Assembly (NCBI GenBank): GCA_964557545.1
Contig: CAZLAK010000006.1
Span: 7,849-71,848, forward strand
Direction of reading: 5' to 3'
DNA length: 64,000 bases
Origin: CAZLAK01 sp964557545
GTDB taxonomy: Bacteria; Bacillota; Desulfotomaculia; Desulfotomaculales; Pelotomaculaceae
Positions 1 through 8,828 of this stretch are shown here, piece after piece. A model generated the notes under the pieces. It ran no database searches. It saw only the letters and a list, made by a program, of their open reading frames with translations, and had not been told where the DNA came from. The stretch's first letter is position 1. Each line of letters starts with the position of its first letter. The position numbers were made by a program, and so were the translations under genes.

Positions 1-208
1 CGGTGTACCCTAGCTTGCGGGAGTCAAATACTCCCCCCAGACGCCTGATAAGTCCTGCCTCTAAGTACGCATTAATCCTGGTAAGGACTTCTTCTTCGTC
101 TATTCCCAACAGTTTCCCCAGCTCCAGGTAGGGTCTCGGGCAGATAGGCAGACCTTCTTGGAGCAGGTTTAAAAGCTTTTTTCCGGTTTCGTCGAGCACA
201 GACCTCAC
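1..208 (-). CDS. siroheme decarboxylase subunit (AhbA/AhbB, Lrp/AsnC-like), partial
   Basis: Only the N-terminal ~69 residues are present; the gene runs off the left edge. The segment reads as an Lrp/AsnC-type helix-turn-helix (LLNLLQEGLPICPRPYLELG) followed by the RRLGGVFDSRKLGY signature shared by NirD/L/G/H and AhbA/B proteins. AhbA/AhbB remove two propionate carboxyl groups from siroheme to give 12,18-didecarboxysiroheme. The start is taken as GTG at 208, which overlaps the upstream ahbD stop as GTGA, the same coupling seen at the hemB-ahbD junction. Its place at the end of an ahbC-hemB-ahbD operon supports the call. AhbA cannot be told from AhbB, and a fusion of the two is not excluded. 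Confidence 0.8.
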   Translation of the reverse strand, partial: MRSVLDETGKKLLNLLQEGLPICPRPYLELGKLLGIDEEEVLTRINAYLEAGLIRRLGGVFDSRKLGYT

Positions 209-1191
209 CTTCCGCCCCTGTACAGACACCACGGCTCTTCGGCCATATAGTTGCCGTAGTAAAAGTAGGCGCGGGCGCGGCACCCGCCGCAGATTTTCTT
301 AAAGGCGCAGGTGCCGCACGCGCCGCTGTATTCTTCCGTGCGTAGAATACGGAACACTTCTGTATTTTTCCATATTTCGGCAAATAACTGCTCCCGGATA
401 TTGCCCGCCTGTATTTCTAAGTAGGCACAGGGCTGGACAAAACCGCGGGGAGTAATGATGCAGTAGGATATCCCTGCCAGGCAGCCCTTGGTGTAACGCG
501 TTTTAACCCCCATCTGGACGGCAATTCTCATGAACTGCGGGGCGCAGGTCGGTTTTAATTCAATGGGCACTTCCTGCTGTTTAATAATAATCCGGCGCAA
601 AAGCTCTTCGTACTGTTCCTCCTTAAGCGTGTCTTTTTCGATATCCACTGCCCGCCCCGTGGGTACTAAGAAAAAAATATGGTGGGCCACTGCCCCCAGG
701 GATACGGCCAGGTCAGTAATGCGCTCGAGTTCCCGCCAGTTCCACTTCATTACGGTAGTGTGCACCTGGAAAGGCAGGCCCGCTTCCCGGCAGGCCCGCA
801 TGCCCTCCACCGCAGCTTTCCAGGCCCCGGGGGTAGAGCGGAAATCGTCGTGACTTTTAGGATTTGTGCTGTCCAGGCTGATGCCCATTACTGAGGCTCC
901 TGCTCTTTTTAGTTTCCTGGCCAGTTCACCGGTAATGAGGGTACCGTTGGTGCCGAATACCGGGCGCATCCCCAACTTGCCGGCATGCTCTACCAGGTAG
1001 AGGATGTCTTCGCGCAACAAAGGCTCACCGCCGCTGAAAATCATTATTTTAAAGCCCTGGCCAGCAACTTGTTCAATGAGGCTTACACCTTCTTCAGTTG
1101 AAAGCTCCCCGCCGGCCCGCTCTCCGGCATCGCGGTAACAGTGGCGGCAGTATAAATTACAGGCATTGGTAGTATTCCAGGAAACGATCAC
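205..1191 (-). CDS. ahbD: AhbD/NirJ2-type radical SAM haem synthase
   Basis: Radical SAM enzyme expected to turn Fe-coproporphyrin III into haem by oxidative decarboxylation of two propionates. The CX3CX2C cluster motif is at C11, C15 and C18 (CNLYCRHC), followed by the FSGGEPLL SAM-binding segment. The Cys-rich C-terminus (CGTCAFKKICGGC and a late Cys) fits an auxiliary [4Fe-4S] cluster of SPASM type. A longer frame opens at 1218, but GTG at 1191 overlaps the hemB stop (GTGA) and lies 11 nt after an AAGGAGGGG SD, so I prefer it (328 aa). Relatives are often annotated NirJ2 (haem d1 synthesis), but no cd1-type genes are seen and the siroheme-to-haem neighbours favour AhbD. Confidence 0.85.
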   Translation of the reverse strand: MIVSWNTTNACNLYCRHCYRDAGERAGGELSTEEGVSLIEQVAGQGFKIMIFSGGEPLLREDILYLVEHAGKLGMRPVFGTNGTLITGELARKLKRAGASVMGISLDSTNPKSHDDFRSTPGAWKAAVEGMRACREAGLPFQVHTTVMKWNWRELERITDLAVSLGAVAHHIFFLVPTGRAVDIEKDTLKEEQYEELLRRIIIKQQEVPIELKPTCAPQFMRIAVQMGVKTRYTKGCLAGISYCIITPRGFVQPCAYLEIQAGNIREQLFAEIWKNTEVFRILRTEEYSGACGTCAFKKICGGCRARAYFYYGNYMAEEPWCLYRGGR

Positions 1192-2177
1192 GTGCTTATG
1201 CGCCCCTCCTTCAGCCACCTGGCCACTTCTTTGGCGTGGTAGGTGATAATGATATCGGCCCCTGCTCTTTTTATGCTGGTTAATATTTCCATTACAATAC
1301 GCTGTTCGTCAATCCAGCCCAGACGGGCAGCGGCTTTGACCATACTGTACTCGGCGCTCACGTTGTAAGCCGCCAAGGGGTAGCCGGTCTCTTCTTTGAC
1401 CGTTTTCACCACGTCAAGATAGGCCAGGGCCGGCTTCACCATAATGATGTCTGCCCCTTCTTCTATGTCCAGCCAGGCTTCGCGCAGTGCCTCGTCTGCA
1501 TTAGCCGGGTCCATCTGATAGCTCTTCCGGTCTCCGAACTGCGGGGCGGAATCGGCCGCCTCGCGGAAAGGCCCGTAAAAGGCCGAGGCGTACTTGGCCG
1601 AGTAAGCCATGATGGGCAAATGGCTAAAGCCGGCCTCGTCGAGGGCCCGGCGGATAGCCCCTACCCTGCCGTCCATCATATCGGAAGGCGCTACCATATC
1701 GGCACCCGCCTCGGCGTGCGAAACGGCGGTGCGGGCCAGAAGCTCTAAAGTGGAGTCATTTTCCACCCGTCCGTCTTTGACTACCCCGCAGTGGCCGTGA
1801 CTTGTGTACTCACAAAGACATACATCTGTAATTACCAGCAGTTCGGGAAAAGCGCTTTTCACTGCCCGTACGGCCCTTTGCACTATTCCGTCTCTTGCGT
1901 AAGCGGATGTCCCCAATTCATCCTTGTGACGCGGGAGGCCGAAGAGTATGACAGCCGGTACACCCAAATTTGCCGCCTCTTCTGCTTCTTTGAGCAGTCC
2001 TTCTATTGAGTGGTTGTACACGCCGGGCATGGATGAAACGGGTTTTGATTCGGTTAGGCCTTCGGCAACAAAGAGGGGGTAAACCAGTTCGTCGACCGCC
2101 AGGCGGGTTTCCCTGACCAGCCGGCGCAGTGTTTCACAGGACCTCAGCCGCCGCGGCCGCTGCACGGGGTAAGGCAC
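1188..2177 (-). CDS. hemB: Delta-aminolevulinic acid dehydratase (porphobilinogen synthase)
   Basis: Condenses two 5-aminolevulinates into porphobilinogen in the cytoplasm. At 329 aa it has the normal family length. The zinc-type Cys triad is C120, C122 and C130 in DVCLCEYTSHGHCG, so this is a Zn enzyme rather than the Asp-rich Mg type. Schiff-base lysines are K195 (AYSAKYASAFYGP) and K248 (IMVKPALAYLD). The start is GTG with AGGTGA six bases upstream. It sits between ahbC and ahbD and overlaps ahbD by four bases, which suggests translational coupling. Confidence 0.97.
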   Translation of the reverse strand: MPYPVQRPRRLRSCETLRRLVRETRLAVDELVYPLFVAEGLTESKPVSSMPGVYNHSIEGLLKEAEEAANLGVPAVILFGLPRHKDELGTSAYARDGIVQRAVRAVKSAFPELLVITDVCLCEYTSHGHCGVVKDGRVENDSTLELLARTAVSHAEAGADMVAPSDMMDGRVGAIRRALDEAGFSHLPIMAYSAKYASAFYGPFREAADSAPQFGDRKSYQMDPANADEALREAWLDIEEGADIIMVKPALAYLDVVKTVKEETGYPLAAYNVSAEYSMVKAAARLGWIDEQRIVMEILTSIKRAGADIIITYHAKEVARWLKEGRIST

Positions 2178-2190
2178 GGAATTTCACCTC

Positions 2191-3366
2191 TCATCCCAGT
2201 CCTATTTCTTCATCTGTCAGGTAGCAGGCGGGGTCGGATTCCCAGAAGTCGCCCGTTATTGCTTCGGCCCTGGCCCGGAAATTGCCGTTGCAGATATCCA
2301 GCCAACGGCAGGCGGCGCAGCGGCCTTTTAAAAGCGGGCGGCGGTTTTTTAAGCCGGCCATGATGGGGTGGGATGTGTCAGTCCAAATTGCGCCAAAGCT
2401 TTTCTCTTTTACGTTGCCGAAAGTATAGTTTTGTGTAAATTGATCCGGGTGAACGTTGCCGTACCAGTCCACCGCTCCTATGGCCATACCGCTGCGGTTG
2501 CCGCCGTTTAACTTGAGCAGGGCTAAAGCCTCTTCTGCCCGGGAGGGCAGGTTCTTTTTAAGCCAGAGGTAGGTGAAGGCGCCGTCGGCGTGGTTGTCTA
2601 CGGTAAGAACCTCTTTTTCCAGGCCGCGCCGGCAAAAGTCGTAGGTGCGTTCCAAAATTGTCTCCATTACGGCGCGCGTCTCATCACGGGTTATGTCTTC
2701 CTCTTTCATTTTCCCGCCCCGGCCCGTGTAAACCAGGTGGTAGAAGCACACTCTAGGGATATTCTCTTCTTCCACCAGGTCAAAGATGGCGCTTACCTCT
2801 TTGTAGTTGTGCTTGTTGATAGTAAAGCGCAAGCCCACTCTTTGCCCCAATTCCAGACATTTCCTAATACCGCGCAAGGCAGCCGCAAAGGCTCCCTTCC
2901 TTCCCCGAAAGTGGTCGTTGGTTTCCTCAAGGCCGTCCAAGCTTATACCGATGTAACCGGTGCCGGCGCTTTTTAACTCTCTAATTGTACTTTCGTCCAG
3001 CAGTGTGCCGTTAGAAGAAATAGTTGGCCTTATGCCATGATGGGAAGCGTGGGCAACTAGTTCGACCAGGTCGTCTCTTAGGAGCGGTTCGCCGCCGGAA
3101 AAAAGAATTACCGGTACGTTAAATGCCGCCAGGTCTTCGATGAAGCGGCGGGCTTCTCCTGTGGACAGCTCTCCTGAATAAGACCTGTCCTCGGAGCTGG
3201 AATAGCAGTGGAGGCACTTTAAATTGCACCTTTGCGTGCAGTTCCAGACCACCACGGGACCGCGCCCGCGCCCGGTGCCGTGGGGATAAGAACGCGCGTC
3301 TTCGCTGTAACGGAGGGTGTCGCCGAAGTACTGGCTTCCGCCAATTAATTTCGTTATGCTTATCAT
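2191..3366 (-). CDS. ahbC: AhbC/NirJ1-type radical SAM enzyme of haem biosynthesis
   Basis: 391 aa. The family converts 12,18-didecarboxysiroheme to Fe-coproporphyrin III by removing two acetate side chains. The radical SAM motif is C47, C51 and C54 (CNLKCLHC), followed by LFSGGEPLLR. The C-terminus has a CX2CX5C pattern (CAACRWLDIC) plus a last Cys for an auxiliary cluster. The N-terminal segment ahead of the motif (ITKLIGGSQYFGDTLRY) is the lead-in I associate with NirJ1/AhbC and is absent from AhbD. It lies 9 nt after cobA-hemD and 13 nt before hemB in one transcript direction. Confidence 0.87.
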   Translation of the reverse strand: MISITKLIGGSQYFGDTLRYSEDARSYPHGTGRGRGPVVVWNCTQRCNLKCLHCYSSSEDRSYSGELSTGEARRFIEDLAAFNVPVILFSGGEPLLRDDLVELVAHASHHGIRPTISSNGTLLDESTIRELKSAGTGYIGISLDGLEETNDHFRGRKGAFAAALRGIRKCLELGQRVGLRFTINKHNYKEVSAIFDLVEEENIPRVCFYHLVYTGRGGKMKEEDITRDETRAVMETILERTYDFCRRGLEKEVLTVDNHADGAFTYLWLKKNLPSRAEEALALLKLNGGNRSGMAIGAVDWYGNVHPDQFTQNYTFGNVKEKSFGAIWTDTSHPIMAGLKNRRPLLKGRCAACRWLDICNGNFRARAEAITGDFWESDPACYLTDEEIGLG

Positions 3367-3375
3367 TTAAAAAAA

Positions 3376-4908
3376 TCACACCTTTTGAAAGTATTCTGCC
3401 ATAGCTTTTACGAGTCCCTCTGCGGTGTGCTCTTTGGCCACGATGTCCGGCACAATACCCAGTTGTTCGGCTGTGCCGGCGGTGACCGGCCCAATGCAGG
3501 CCACGCGCGTAAGCCTGTTGAGCGTAGCGGGATCTATGCCGGTGATTTCCACAAAATTGCGTACGGTAGAGGAACTAGTAAATGTAACCACATCTATTTT
3601 CCCGGCTTGAAGCATGTGGATCGAGTCCTGGCCGTCCGGCTTTCCTGCTCCGGCGGGTTTTACAGTCCGGTAGGCCGTTACTTCCACCACCTCGGCCCCC
3701 GTTTCCCTCAAGGAACGGGCCAGAGAAGGAGGAGCTATATCGGCCCGCGGCAGGAGTACCCTGTCGCCGGCGCTGACCAACTTTAAGAGCAGGCTGGCTA
3801 CCTCTTCTGCCCTGTACTCACCGGGCATGCAGTCCGCCGCTATACCGTAATTCTTTAGAGCTTGTGCCGTTTTAGGGCCTATGGAGCAGACACGCGCTGA
3901 AAAAAGACGGCGCGTGTCGTACCCTAGGTCAAAAAGTCTTTTAAAGAAATAGTTCACTCCATTGGCACTGGTAAAAACCACCCACCTAAAGGACGGCAGT
4001 TCCTCAATAGCCCGGTCTAGGGGTTCGAAATTTTCTGGGGCGGTTATCTCGATAGCGGGGAGTGCCAGGACTTCGCAGCCCAATTCCCTTAGTTTTTCGC
4101 TCAGTGTGCCGGCCTGTTCCCAGGGCCGGGTGACCAGCACTTTCATCCCAAAAAGCGGCTTTTTCTCAAACCAGTTGAGCTCTTCCCTTAAAGAAACTAC
4201 CTCCCCTACAATGATGACAGCCGGGTTTTTCAGGCCGGTGCTTTGGGCTTTTTGCACAATATCTGCCAGTGTCCCCGTTACCGTTTTTTGTCCAGCGGTA
4301 GTCCCCCACATAATAACGGCCGCCGGCGTGGAGTGAGGTCGGCCGTTCTCTAAGAGTTTACTTACAATACCGGGAAGGTTAGCCATGCCCATTAAAAAGA
4401 CGAGGGTATCAGTGCCGGTCGCAATTTTGCTCCAGTCAATGCTGGAAGACTCTTTGGCCGGGTCTTCGTTGCCGGTGATAATGCCCAATGTAGAAGCAGA
4501 TTTTCTGTGAGTAACGGGTATGCCGGCGTAGGCCGGCGCAGCAACGGCAGATGTGACACCCGGTACTACCTCGAAGGGTACGCCGGCGCGGGCTAAAGCC
4601 TGGGCCTCTTCTCCACCCCGCCCAAAGACAAACGGGTCTCCCCCTTTTAGACGTGCAACTGTTTTCCCGGCACGCGCTTTTTCTACTATCAATTCGTTTA
4701 TTTCTGCCTGCTTTAATGTGTGACCGGCCGGTGACTTGCCGGCATAAATGAACTCGGCTCCGGCCTTGGCAAAGGACAGCAGCTCTTTTCCCGCCAGCCG
4801 GTCGTAAACAATAACGTCGGCCTTTTTGATGCATTCCAAGCCCTTTACGGTAATGAGCCCGGGGTCTCCCGGACCGGCACCTACTAAGTAAACCTTGCCT
4901 TTAATCAC
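3376..4908 (-). CDS. cobA-hemD: Uroporphyrinogen-III C-methyltransferase / uroporphyrinogen-III synthase fusion (CobA-HemD)
   Basis: A bifunctional fusion common in Firmicutes. Residues ~1-245 are the SAM-dependent methyltransferase (VYLVGAGPGDPGLIT, then ARLKGGDPFVFGRGGEE, PGVTS and HRKSAS), which makes precorrin-2. Residues ~255-505 are uroporphyrinogen-III synthase (VLVTRPWEQAG, VFTSANGVNYF, VTFTSSSTVRNF), which closes the ring. Two starts are possible inside the hemC 3' end: ATG at 4914 and GTG at 4908. GTG is preferred because the AGAAGG SD lies 6 nt upstream of it but touches the ATG. It commits the hydroxymethylbilane made by the preceding hemC to siroheme and, through Ahb enzymes, to haem. 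Confidence 0.95.
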   Translation of the reverse strand: MIKGKVYLVGAGPGDPGLITVKGLECIKKADVIVYDRLAGKELLSFAKAGAEFIYAGKSPAGHTLKQAEINELIVEKARAGKTVARLKGGDPFVFGRGGEEAQALARAGVPFEVVPGVTSAVAAPAYAGIPVTHRKSASTLGIITGNEDPAKESSSIDWSKIATGTDTLVFLMGMANLPGIVSKLLENGRPHSTPAAVIMWGTTAGQKTVTGTLADIVQKAQSTGLKNPAVIIVGEVVSLREELNWFEKKPLFGMKVLVTRPWEQAGTLSEKLRELGCEVLALPAIEITAPENFEPLDRAIEELPSFRWVVFTSANGVNYFFKRLFDLGYDTRRLFSARVCSIGPKTAQALKNYGIAADCMPGEYRAEEVASLLLKLVSAGDRVLLPRADIAPPSLARSLRETGAEVVEVTAYRTVKPAGAGKPDGQDSIHMLQAGKIDVVTFTSSSTVRNFVEITGIDPATLNRLTRVACIGPVTAGTAEQLGIVPDIVAKEHTAEGLVKAMAEYFQKV

Positions 4909-5839
4909 GGACATCCTTCTCTCTAAGGCAACGCAATATTTCACCGGCTCCCTTTTCCAGCATGGTCTTGGCCAGAGCAGCGCCCGCTGCCTCTGGCTGG
5001 CACGGGCTGCTGTCTGTCTTTTGGCGCAGGAAATTTTTGCCTTCTAAGTCAGAGACTACTCCCTCTAAGATGAGTTTTTGGCCGTTAATCCTTCCTAAAA
5101 CTCCAATAGGCACCTGACAGCCGCCTTCCAAACACCTTAAAAAGGCCCTCTCTGCCTCTACTTCTAACCGTGACTCTAGGTGGTCAAGTCTTTTCACCAG
5201 TTCCAGTACTTCTTTATCGTCACAAGGAACTTCTATGGCGATTGCTCCCTGACCGGCCGCCGGTAGGCAAATTTCCAGCGGTATATTTTCGGTAATCAAA
5301 TTTTCCCAGTTCATCCGGCGGATGCCGGCATAGGCCAGCACCACAGCCTCAAGACTTTCCTCTTTCAGCTTGCGCAGCCTGGTATTGATATTTCCCCTCA
5401 AGTCAGCGATAGTCAGGTCGGGGCGGTAATGGAGGAGCTGGGCCCGCCGCCGCAGGCTGCTCGTGCCCACCCTAGCGCCCGCGGGCAACTCTGCCAGTTT
5501 TTTGTTGTCGCGGGATACCAGCACATCTCCCGGGTAATCCCGCTTTAATACTGCTCCTACGGTTAAACCCTCCGGCAGTTCGGTTGGCAGGTCCTTCATG
5601 CTGTGCACGGCCATGTGGATCTCACCCCGAAGCATGGCCAGTTCAAGCTCTTTGGTAAAAAGACCTTTCCCGCCTATTCTGGCCAGTGGTACGTCTGTAA
5701 TTTTGTCTCCCTTGGTCTTAATGCCCACTATCCGGTAGCTGTAATGGGGGCAAACCTTCATTAGCTCTTCTACCACTGTGCGGGCCTGCCACATGGCCAG
5801 CGCGCTTTCCCTGCTGCCGACAATAATTTCTTTTTTCAT
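4901..5839 (-). CDS. hemC: Hydroxymethylbilane synthase (porphobilinogen deaminase)
   Basis: Polymerises four porphobilinogens into hydroxymethylbilane. 312 aa, full length. The dipyrromethane-cofactor cysteine is C241 in GGCQVPIG. Asp in the SMKDLP motif (residue 83) and the Arg-rich GTSSLRRRAQL stretch are also present. ATG start at 5839. The 3' end overlaps the cobA-hemD start by 8 bp (14 bp if the ATG is used), so the two are probably translationally coupled and supply one flux. Confidence 0.97.
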   Translation of the reverse strand: MKKEIIVGSRESALAMWQARTVVEELMKVCPHYSYRIVGIKTKGDKITDVPLARIGGKGLFTKELELAMLRGEIHMAVHSMKDLPTELPEGLTVGAVLKRDYPGDVLVSRDNKKLAELPAGARVGTSSLRRRAQLLHYRPDLTIADLRGNINTRLRKLKEESLEAVVLAYAGIRRMNWENLITENIPLEICLPAAGQGAIAIEVPCDDKEVLELVKRLDHLESRLEVEAERAFLRCLEGGCQVPIGVLGRINGQKLILEGVVSDLEGKNFLRQKTDSSPCQPEAAGAALAKTMLEKGAGEILRCLREKDVRD

Positions 5840-5871
5840 GGCCTCGTATGCGTGCTTCCTTCCTTAAGTCT

Positions 5872-7206
5872 CTAAACTTTCACTGTTTCCAAAATCATTT
5901 CTTGTTCGTGGGGAGTAATTTTCTTTTTAGGCTTTTGGCCGGGGATTTCTAAATCGAACAGGTTCTGCAGTATTTCTGTGTAGAGATGACCCTCTGTGGT
6001 CAAGGCGTACTGCTTTATTTTGGTTATGGGCACGTGAAGGATCTGGTTTACTATGGAATTGGCCAGTGTAGTAATTACTTTGCGGTCGTGTTCAGATATG
6101 TGGCCGAGCCGGTTAAAAGCCCTCTCCAGTTCTTTTTGCTTGATTTCTTCTCCCCATTTTTTTAAGGCGGCAATGGTGGGCACGGCAAATTGCACGGACA
6201 GCCACTTCATAAATTCGTCCAGTTCTTCTTCAATTATCTCCTCGGCTCTCACGGCTGCTCTTTTTCTTTCGGCTAAATTGCGATCAACAGTTGCTTTTAA
6301 ATCGTCGATATCGAGTAGAGTTACCCCCCCTAATGTGGAAACGCTGACTTCAATGTCGCGCGGCACGGCAATATCTACCATAAAAAGGGGCCTGTTGTTT
6401 CTCTTTTCCATTATCTTTTTCATTGGCTCGAACTTTATTACACAGTGGGAGGCAGCCGTACAGCTGATCACTATGTCTGCTTCTTCTATACAGCTGTAAA
6501 GCTCGTCAAACCTTGCTGCCCTGCCGTTAAACTGGGCGGCAAGACGGACCGCCCGGTCGTACGAACGGTTGGAGACTATGATTCCCTTTACGCCGCTGGC
6601 CACCAGGTGTTTGGCAGTGAGCTCGCTCATCTTGCCCGCCCCGACAATCAGCACATTTTTGTTCTCCAGGCAACCTAAGTGCTCTTTAGCCAGTTCCACG
6701 GTGGCGTAGCTTATCGACACCGGGTTTTGGTCAATGCCGGTTTCCGTTCTCACCCTTTTGCCCACTGTAATAGCCTGCTGGAACAGCGTGTTGAGCACCC
6801 GGTTAGATGCGCCCGTTTCTACTGCCCTCTGGTAGGCAGACTTAACCTGGCCCAAAATTTGAGTTTCTCCCAGCAGCATTGAATCTAAGCCGGCAGCCAC
6901 GCGAAAAATATGGCGGATGGTATCGTAAAGGGTGTGGCAATAAGTATAATTTTTTATTTCGGATATATCTGTACCGGAAAACTCGGCCAAAAACCCCCAA
7001 ATGGTGTTCATTGCTTCATCCATTTCCATGGTGGCCGCATAAACTTCTGTCCGGTTACAAGTAGAAAGGATGACACAGCCCTCGATTAGGGGGTGGCTTT
7101 TTAATTTCAACAGTGCTGCATCCAGAGAACTGCCCTGGAAAGACAGCTTTTCCCTCACTTCAACCGGCGCTGTCCGGTGGTTAAGACCGACCACCACGAT
7201 AAGCAT
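5872..7206 (-). CDS. hemA: Glutamyl-tRNA reductase
   Basis: Reduces glutamyl-tRNA(Glu) to glutamate-1-semialdehyde, the first step of the C5 tetrapyrrole route. 444 aa. The catalytic Cys is C50 in STCNRTEVYA. The SMLLGETQILGQVK block, the NADPH-binding VGAGKMSELTAKHL motif, and the C-terminal dimerisation region are present. The ATG at 7206 has AGGAGAGG seven bases upstream and overlaps the preceding precorrin-2 dehydrogenase gene by 26 bp. The next enzyme, HemL, is not encoded in this window. Confidence 0.97.
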   Translation of the reverse strand: MLIVVVGLNHRTAPVEVREKLSFQGSSLDAALLKLKSHPLIEGCVILSTCNRTEVYAATMEMDEAMNTIWGFLAEFSGTDISEIKNYTYCHTLYDTIRHIFRVAAGLDSMLLGETQILGQVKSAYQRAVETGASNRVLNTLFQQAITVGKRVRTETGIDQNPVSISYATVELAKEHLGCLENKNVLIVGAGKMSELTAKHLVASGVKGIIVSNRSYDRAVRLAAQFNGRAARFDELYSCIEEADIVISCTAASHCVIKFEPMKKIMEKRNNRPLFMVDIAVPRDIEVSVSTLGGVTLLDIDDLKATVDRNLAERKRAAVRAEEIIEEELDEFMKWLSVQFAVPTIAALKKWGEEIKQKELERAFNRLGHISEHDRKVITTLANSIVNQILHVPITKIKQYALTTEGHLYTEILQNLFDLEIPGQKPKKKITPHEQEMILETVKV

Positions 7207-7822
7207 CCTCCAACCTCTCCTTTACCGCTTTTAAATCCCCTTTATTGAGGAGCAAAAGCATTTCTCTGTCGACTAGTTTTTCCAACAATTCCTTTCTTTT
7301 TTGGAGGTCGGCAACATGCTTGGCTAAGTGTTCCCTCGCCTCATGCAGCATGTCCACAAACTCGCCGTACTGGGGCCCGATGTATTTTTCCAGTTCCTCG
7401 CGCAGCCTTCTGGCCAAAATGGGTGCCTTGCCGTCTGTGGAGATAGCTATAGTGAGCGGGCCGCGGTGTACAGTAGCCGGTACGTAAAAATTTCCCTTCC
7501 GGGGGTCATCTACAATATTGACGAGGATATTCCGGCTTTCACATTCACTGGCCACACGGGCATTGATCTCCTCCCGGTCAGTAGAGCCGATGACTAGAAA
7601 TGCGTTTTCTAAGTCCTCGGCGCTAAATTGTCCTTTTTTGTATTCTATTTTACCGCTGACCGCTAAAGAAGCCAGCAGCGGGGTAACGCTCGGGCTGACT
7701 ACTTTAACGCGCGCCCCGCACTTTAAAAGACCCAGCACTTTCCTTTCTGCTACCTTGCCGCCCCCTACTACGAGGCACTTTTTGCCTTTAATACTTAAAG
7801 AAATTAAATAACGGTCGCCCAA
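7181..7822 (-). CDS. Precorrin-2 dehydrogenase / possible sirohydrochlorin ferrochelatase (CysG N-terminal / Met8-like)
   Basis: Oxidises precorrin-2 to sirohydrochlorin with NAD+. The N-terminal Rossmann motif CLVVGGGKVAERK and the later VDDPRKGNFYVPA block (containing the family's catalytic Asp) are clear, followed by a helical C-terminal domain. The frame opens upstream at TTG 7870, but TTG at 7822 has a good AAGGTGA SD five bases away and gives the usual Met8 N-terminus, so it is preferred (213 aa). Family members may be dehydrogenase only (SirC) or also insert iron (Met8); sequence reading alone does not decide, and no separate SirB/CbiX/CbiK chelatase is seen here. Confidence 0.9.
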   Translation of the reverse strand: MGDRYLISLSIKGKKCLVVGGGKVAERKVLGLLKCGARVKVVSPSVTPLLASLAVSGKIEYKKGQFSAEDLENAFLVIGSTDREEINARVASECESRNILVNIVDDPRKGNFYVPATVHRGPLTIAISTDGKAPILARRLREELEKYIGPQYGEFVDMLHEAREHLAKHVADLQKRKELLEKLVDREMLLLLNKGDLKAVKERLEDAYRGGRS

Positions 7823-7850
7823 TTTTTCACCTTTTTTCTTTTTTGCCGGT

Positions 7851-8816
7851 TTAATATTTCCTTTGACCAATAAAATCTGCTGCCGTGCTCAAAGTTTTTC
7901 TTGCCGGTATATCGGGTAGAGACCCAAGCTCTTTTTTGGCTTTTTCAATAAACCTCCTGGCAATATTAAATGAAAACTCTATAGCCCCGCATTGTTTTAT
8001 AATTCTTACCGCTTCGTTGACTTCTTCTTCGCTTTTGTCTTCCTTTTTTACCAAGCGGGAGAGTTTTTCTTTTTCTGCACTGTTAATTAACGCGTATATT
8101 ACCGGCAGAGTTATAATTCCTTGGCGCAAGTCACTTCCCACAGGTTTTCCTAGTAAATGACGGTCGGCTGTAATGTCCAGAATATCGTCGGTGATTTGAA
8201 AGGCCATACCGATAAAGTGACCGTACCGTCTTAGGGGCAAGTGAATGCTCGGCGGGGCACCACAGGCTACAGCTCCCAACTGGGCACTGGCGGCAATTAA
8301 GAGAGCGGTCTTACATTTTATTCTGTAAAAATAACTCTTCAAGTCCTGGTTTACATCGTGAGAAACGGAGATTTGCTGTATTTCCCCCTCGCACATCTTT
8401 ACGCTGGTGTCGGATAAAACCCGGGAGATAAGAGGGGTATCTTCGTACTTGGCTATTAAAATAAGCGATTTGGCAAAAAGGTAAGTTCCTATGTGGGTTG
8501 AAACGCTGTTTCCCCATAAAGCTTTAACGGTTGGTATACCCCGGCGGGTCATAGAAGCATCTACCACATCGTCGTGAACTAGGGTAGCCATGTGAATCAG
8601 CTCGAGGGCGACGGCCAGGGGCAAAACTCTTGGGAGGCTGAAATTATAAAACTTTGCGCCAAAAAGGCTCAGCGCTGGGCGCAGCCTCTTACCGCCGGCG
8701 CTGAGGAGGTGAGTATAAGTATCTGTGAGAAGAGGGTTGGGTGTCTGTACGGCGGCTTTTAACTCCTCCTCTACTGCCCACAGGTCCTCCTTTATATCTT
8801 CAAAAAGCTCGAGCAT
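7851..8816 (-). CDS. Trans-polyprenyl diphosphate synthase (HepT/component II-like)
   Basis: Class I isoprenoid chain elongation enzyme, 321 aa from ATG 8816 (GGTGA SD eight bases away; a GTG at 8828 is an alternative). Both Asp-rich Mg-binding motifs are intact: DDVVD at 82-86 and DDILD at 210-214, with GGKRLRP for IPP binding. The small residue M76 before the first motif is consistent with a long product, but chain length cannot be fixed by eye. It is the first gene of the haem operon rather than part of the menaquinone cluster at 28-35 kb, whose polyprenyl-synthase-like protein lacks these Asp motifs. A likely role is making the menaquinone side chain. Confidence 0.9.
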   Translation of the reverse strand: MLELFEDIKEDLWAVEEELKAAVQTPNPLLTDTYTHLLSAGGKRLRPALSLFGAKFYNFSLPRVLPLAVALELIHMATLVHDDVVDASMTRRGIPTVKALWGNSVSTHIGTYLFAKSLILIAKYEDTPLISRVLSDTSVKMCEGEIQQISVSHDVNQDLKSYFYRIKCKTALLIAASAQLGAVACGAPPSIHLPLRRYGHFIGMAFQITDDILDITADRHLLGKPVGSDLRQGIITLPVIYALINSAEKEKLSRLVKKEDKSEEEVNEAVRIIKQCGAIEFSFNIARRFIEKAKKELGSLPDIPARKTLSTAADFIGQRKY

Positions 8817-8828
8817 ACTGCACTTCAC

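Noticed and set aside
205..1191. Haem d1 (NirJ) role for the two radical SAM genes
   Set aside because: No cytochrome cd1 or nir genes; the operon gives siroheme and carries hemB, so Ahb haem synthesis is simpler.
3385..3786. Plus-strand open frame over cobA-hemD
   Set aside because: Antisense shadow of a clear HemD domain; no SD and no recognisable protein.
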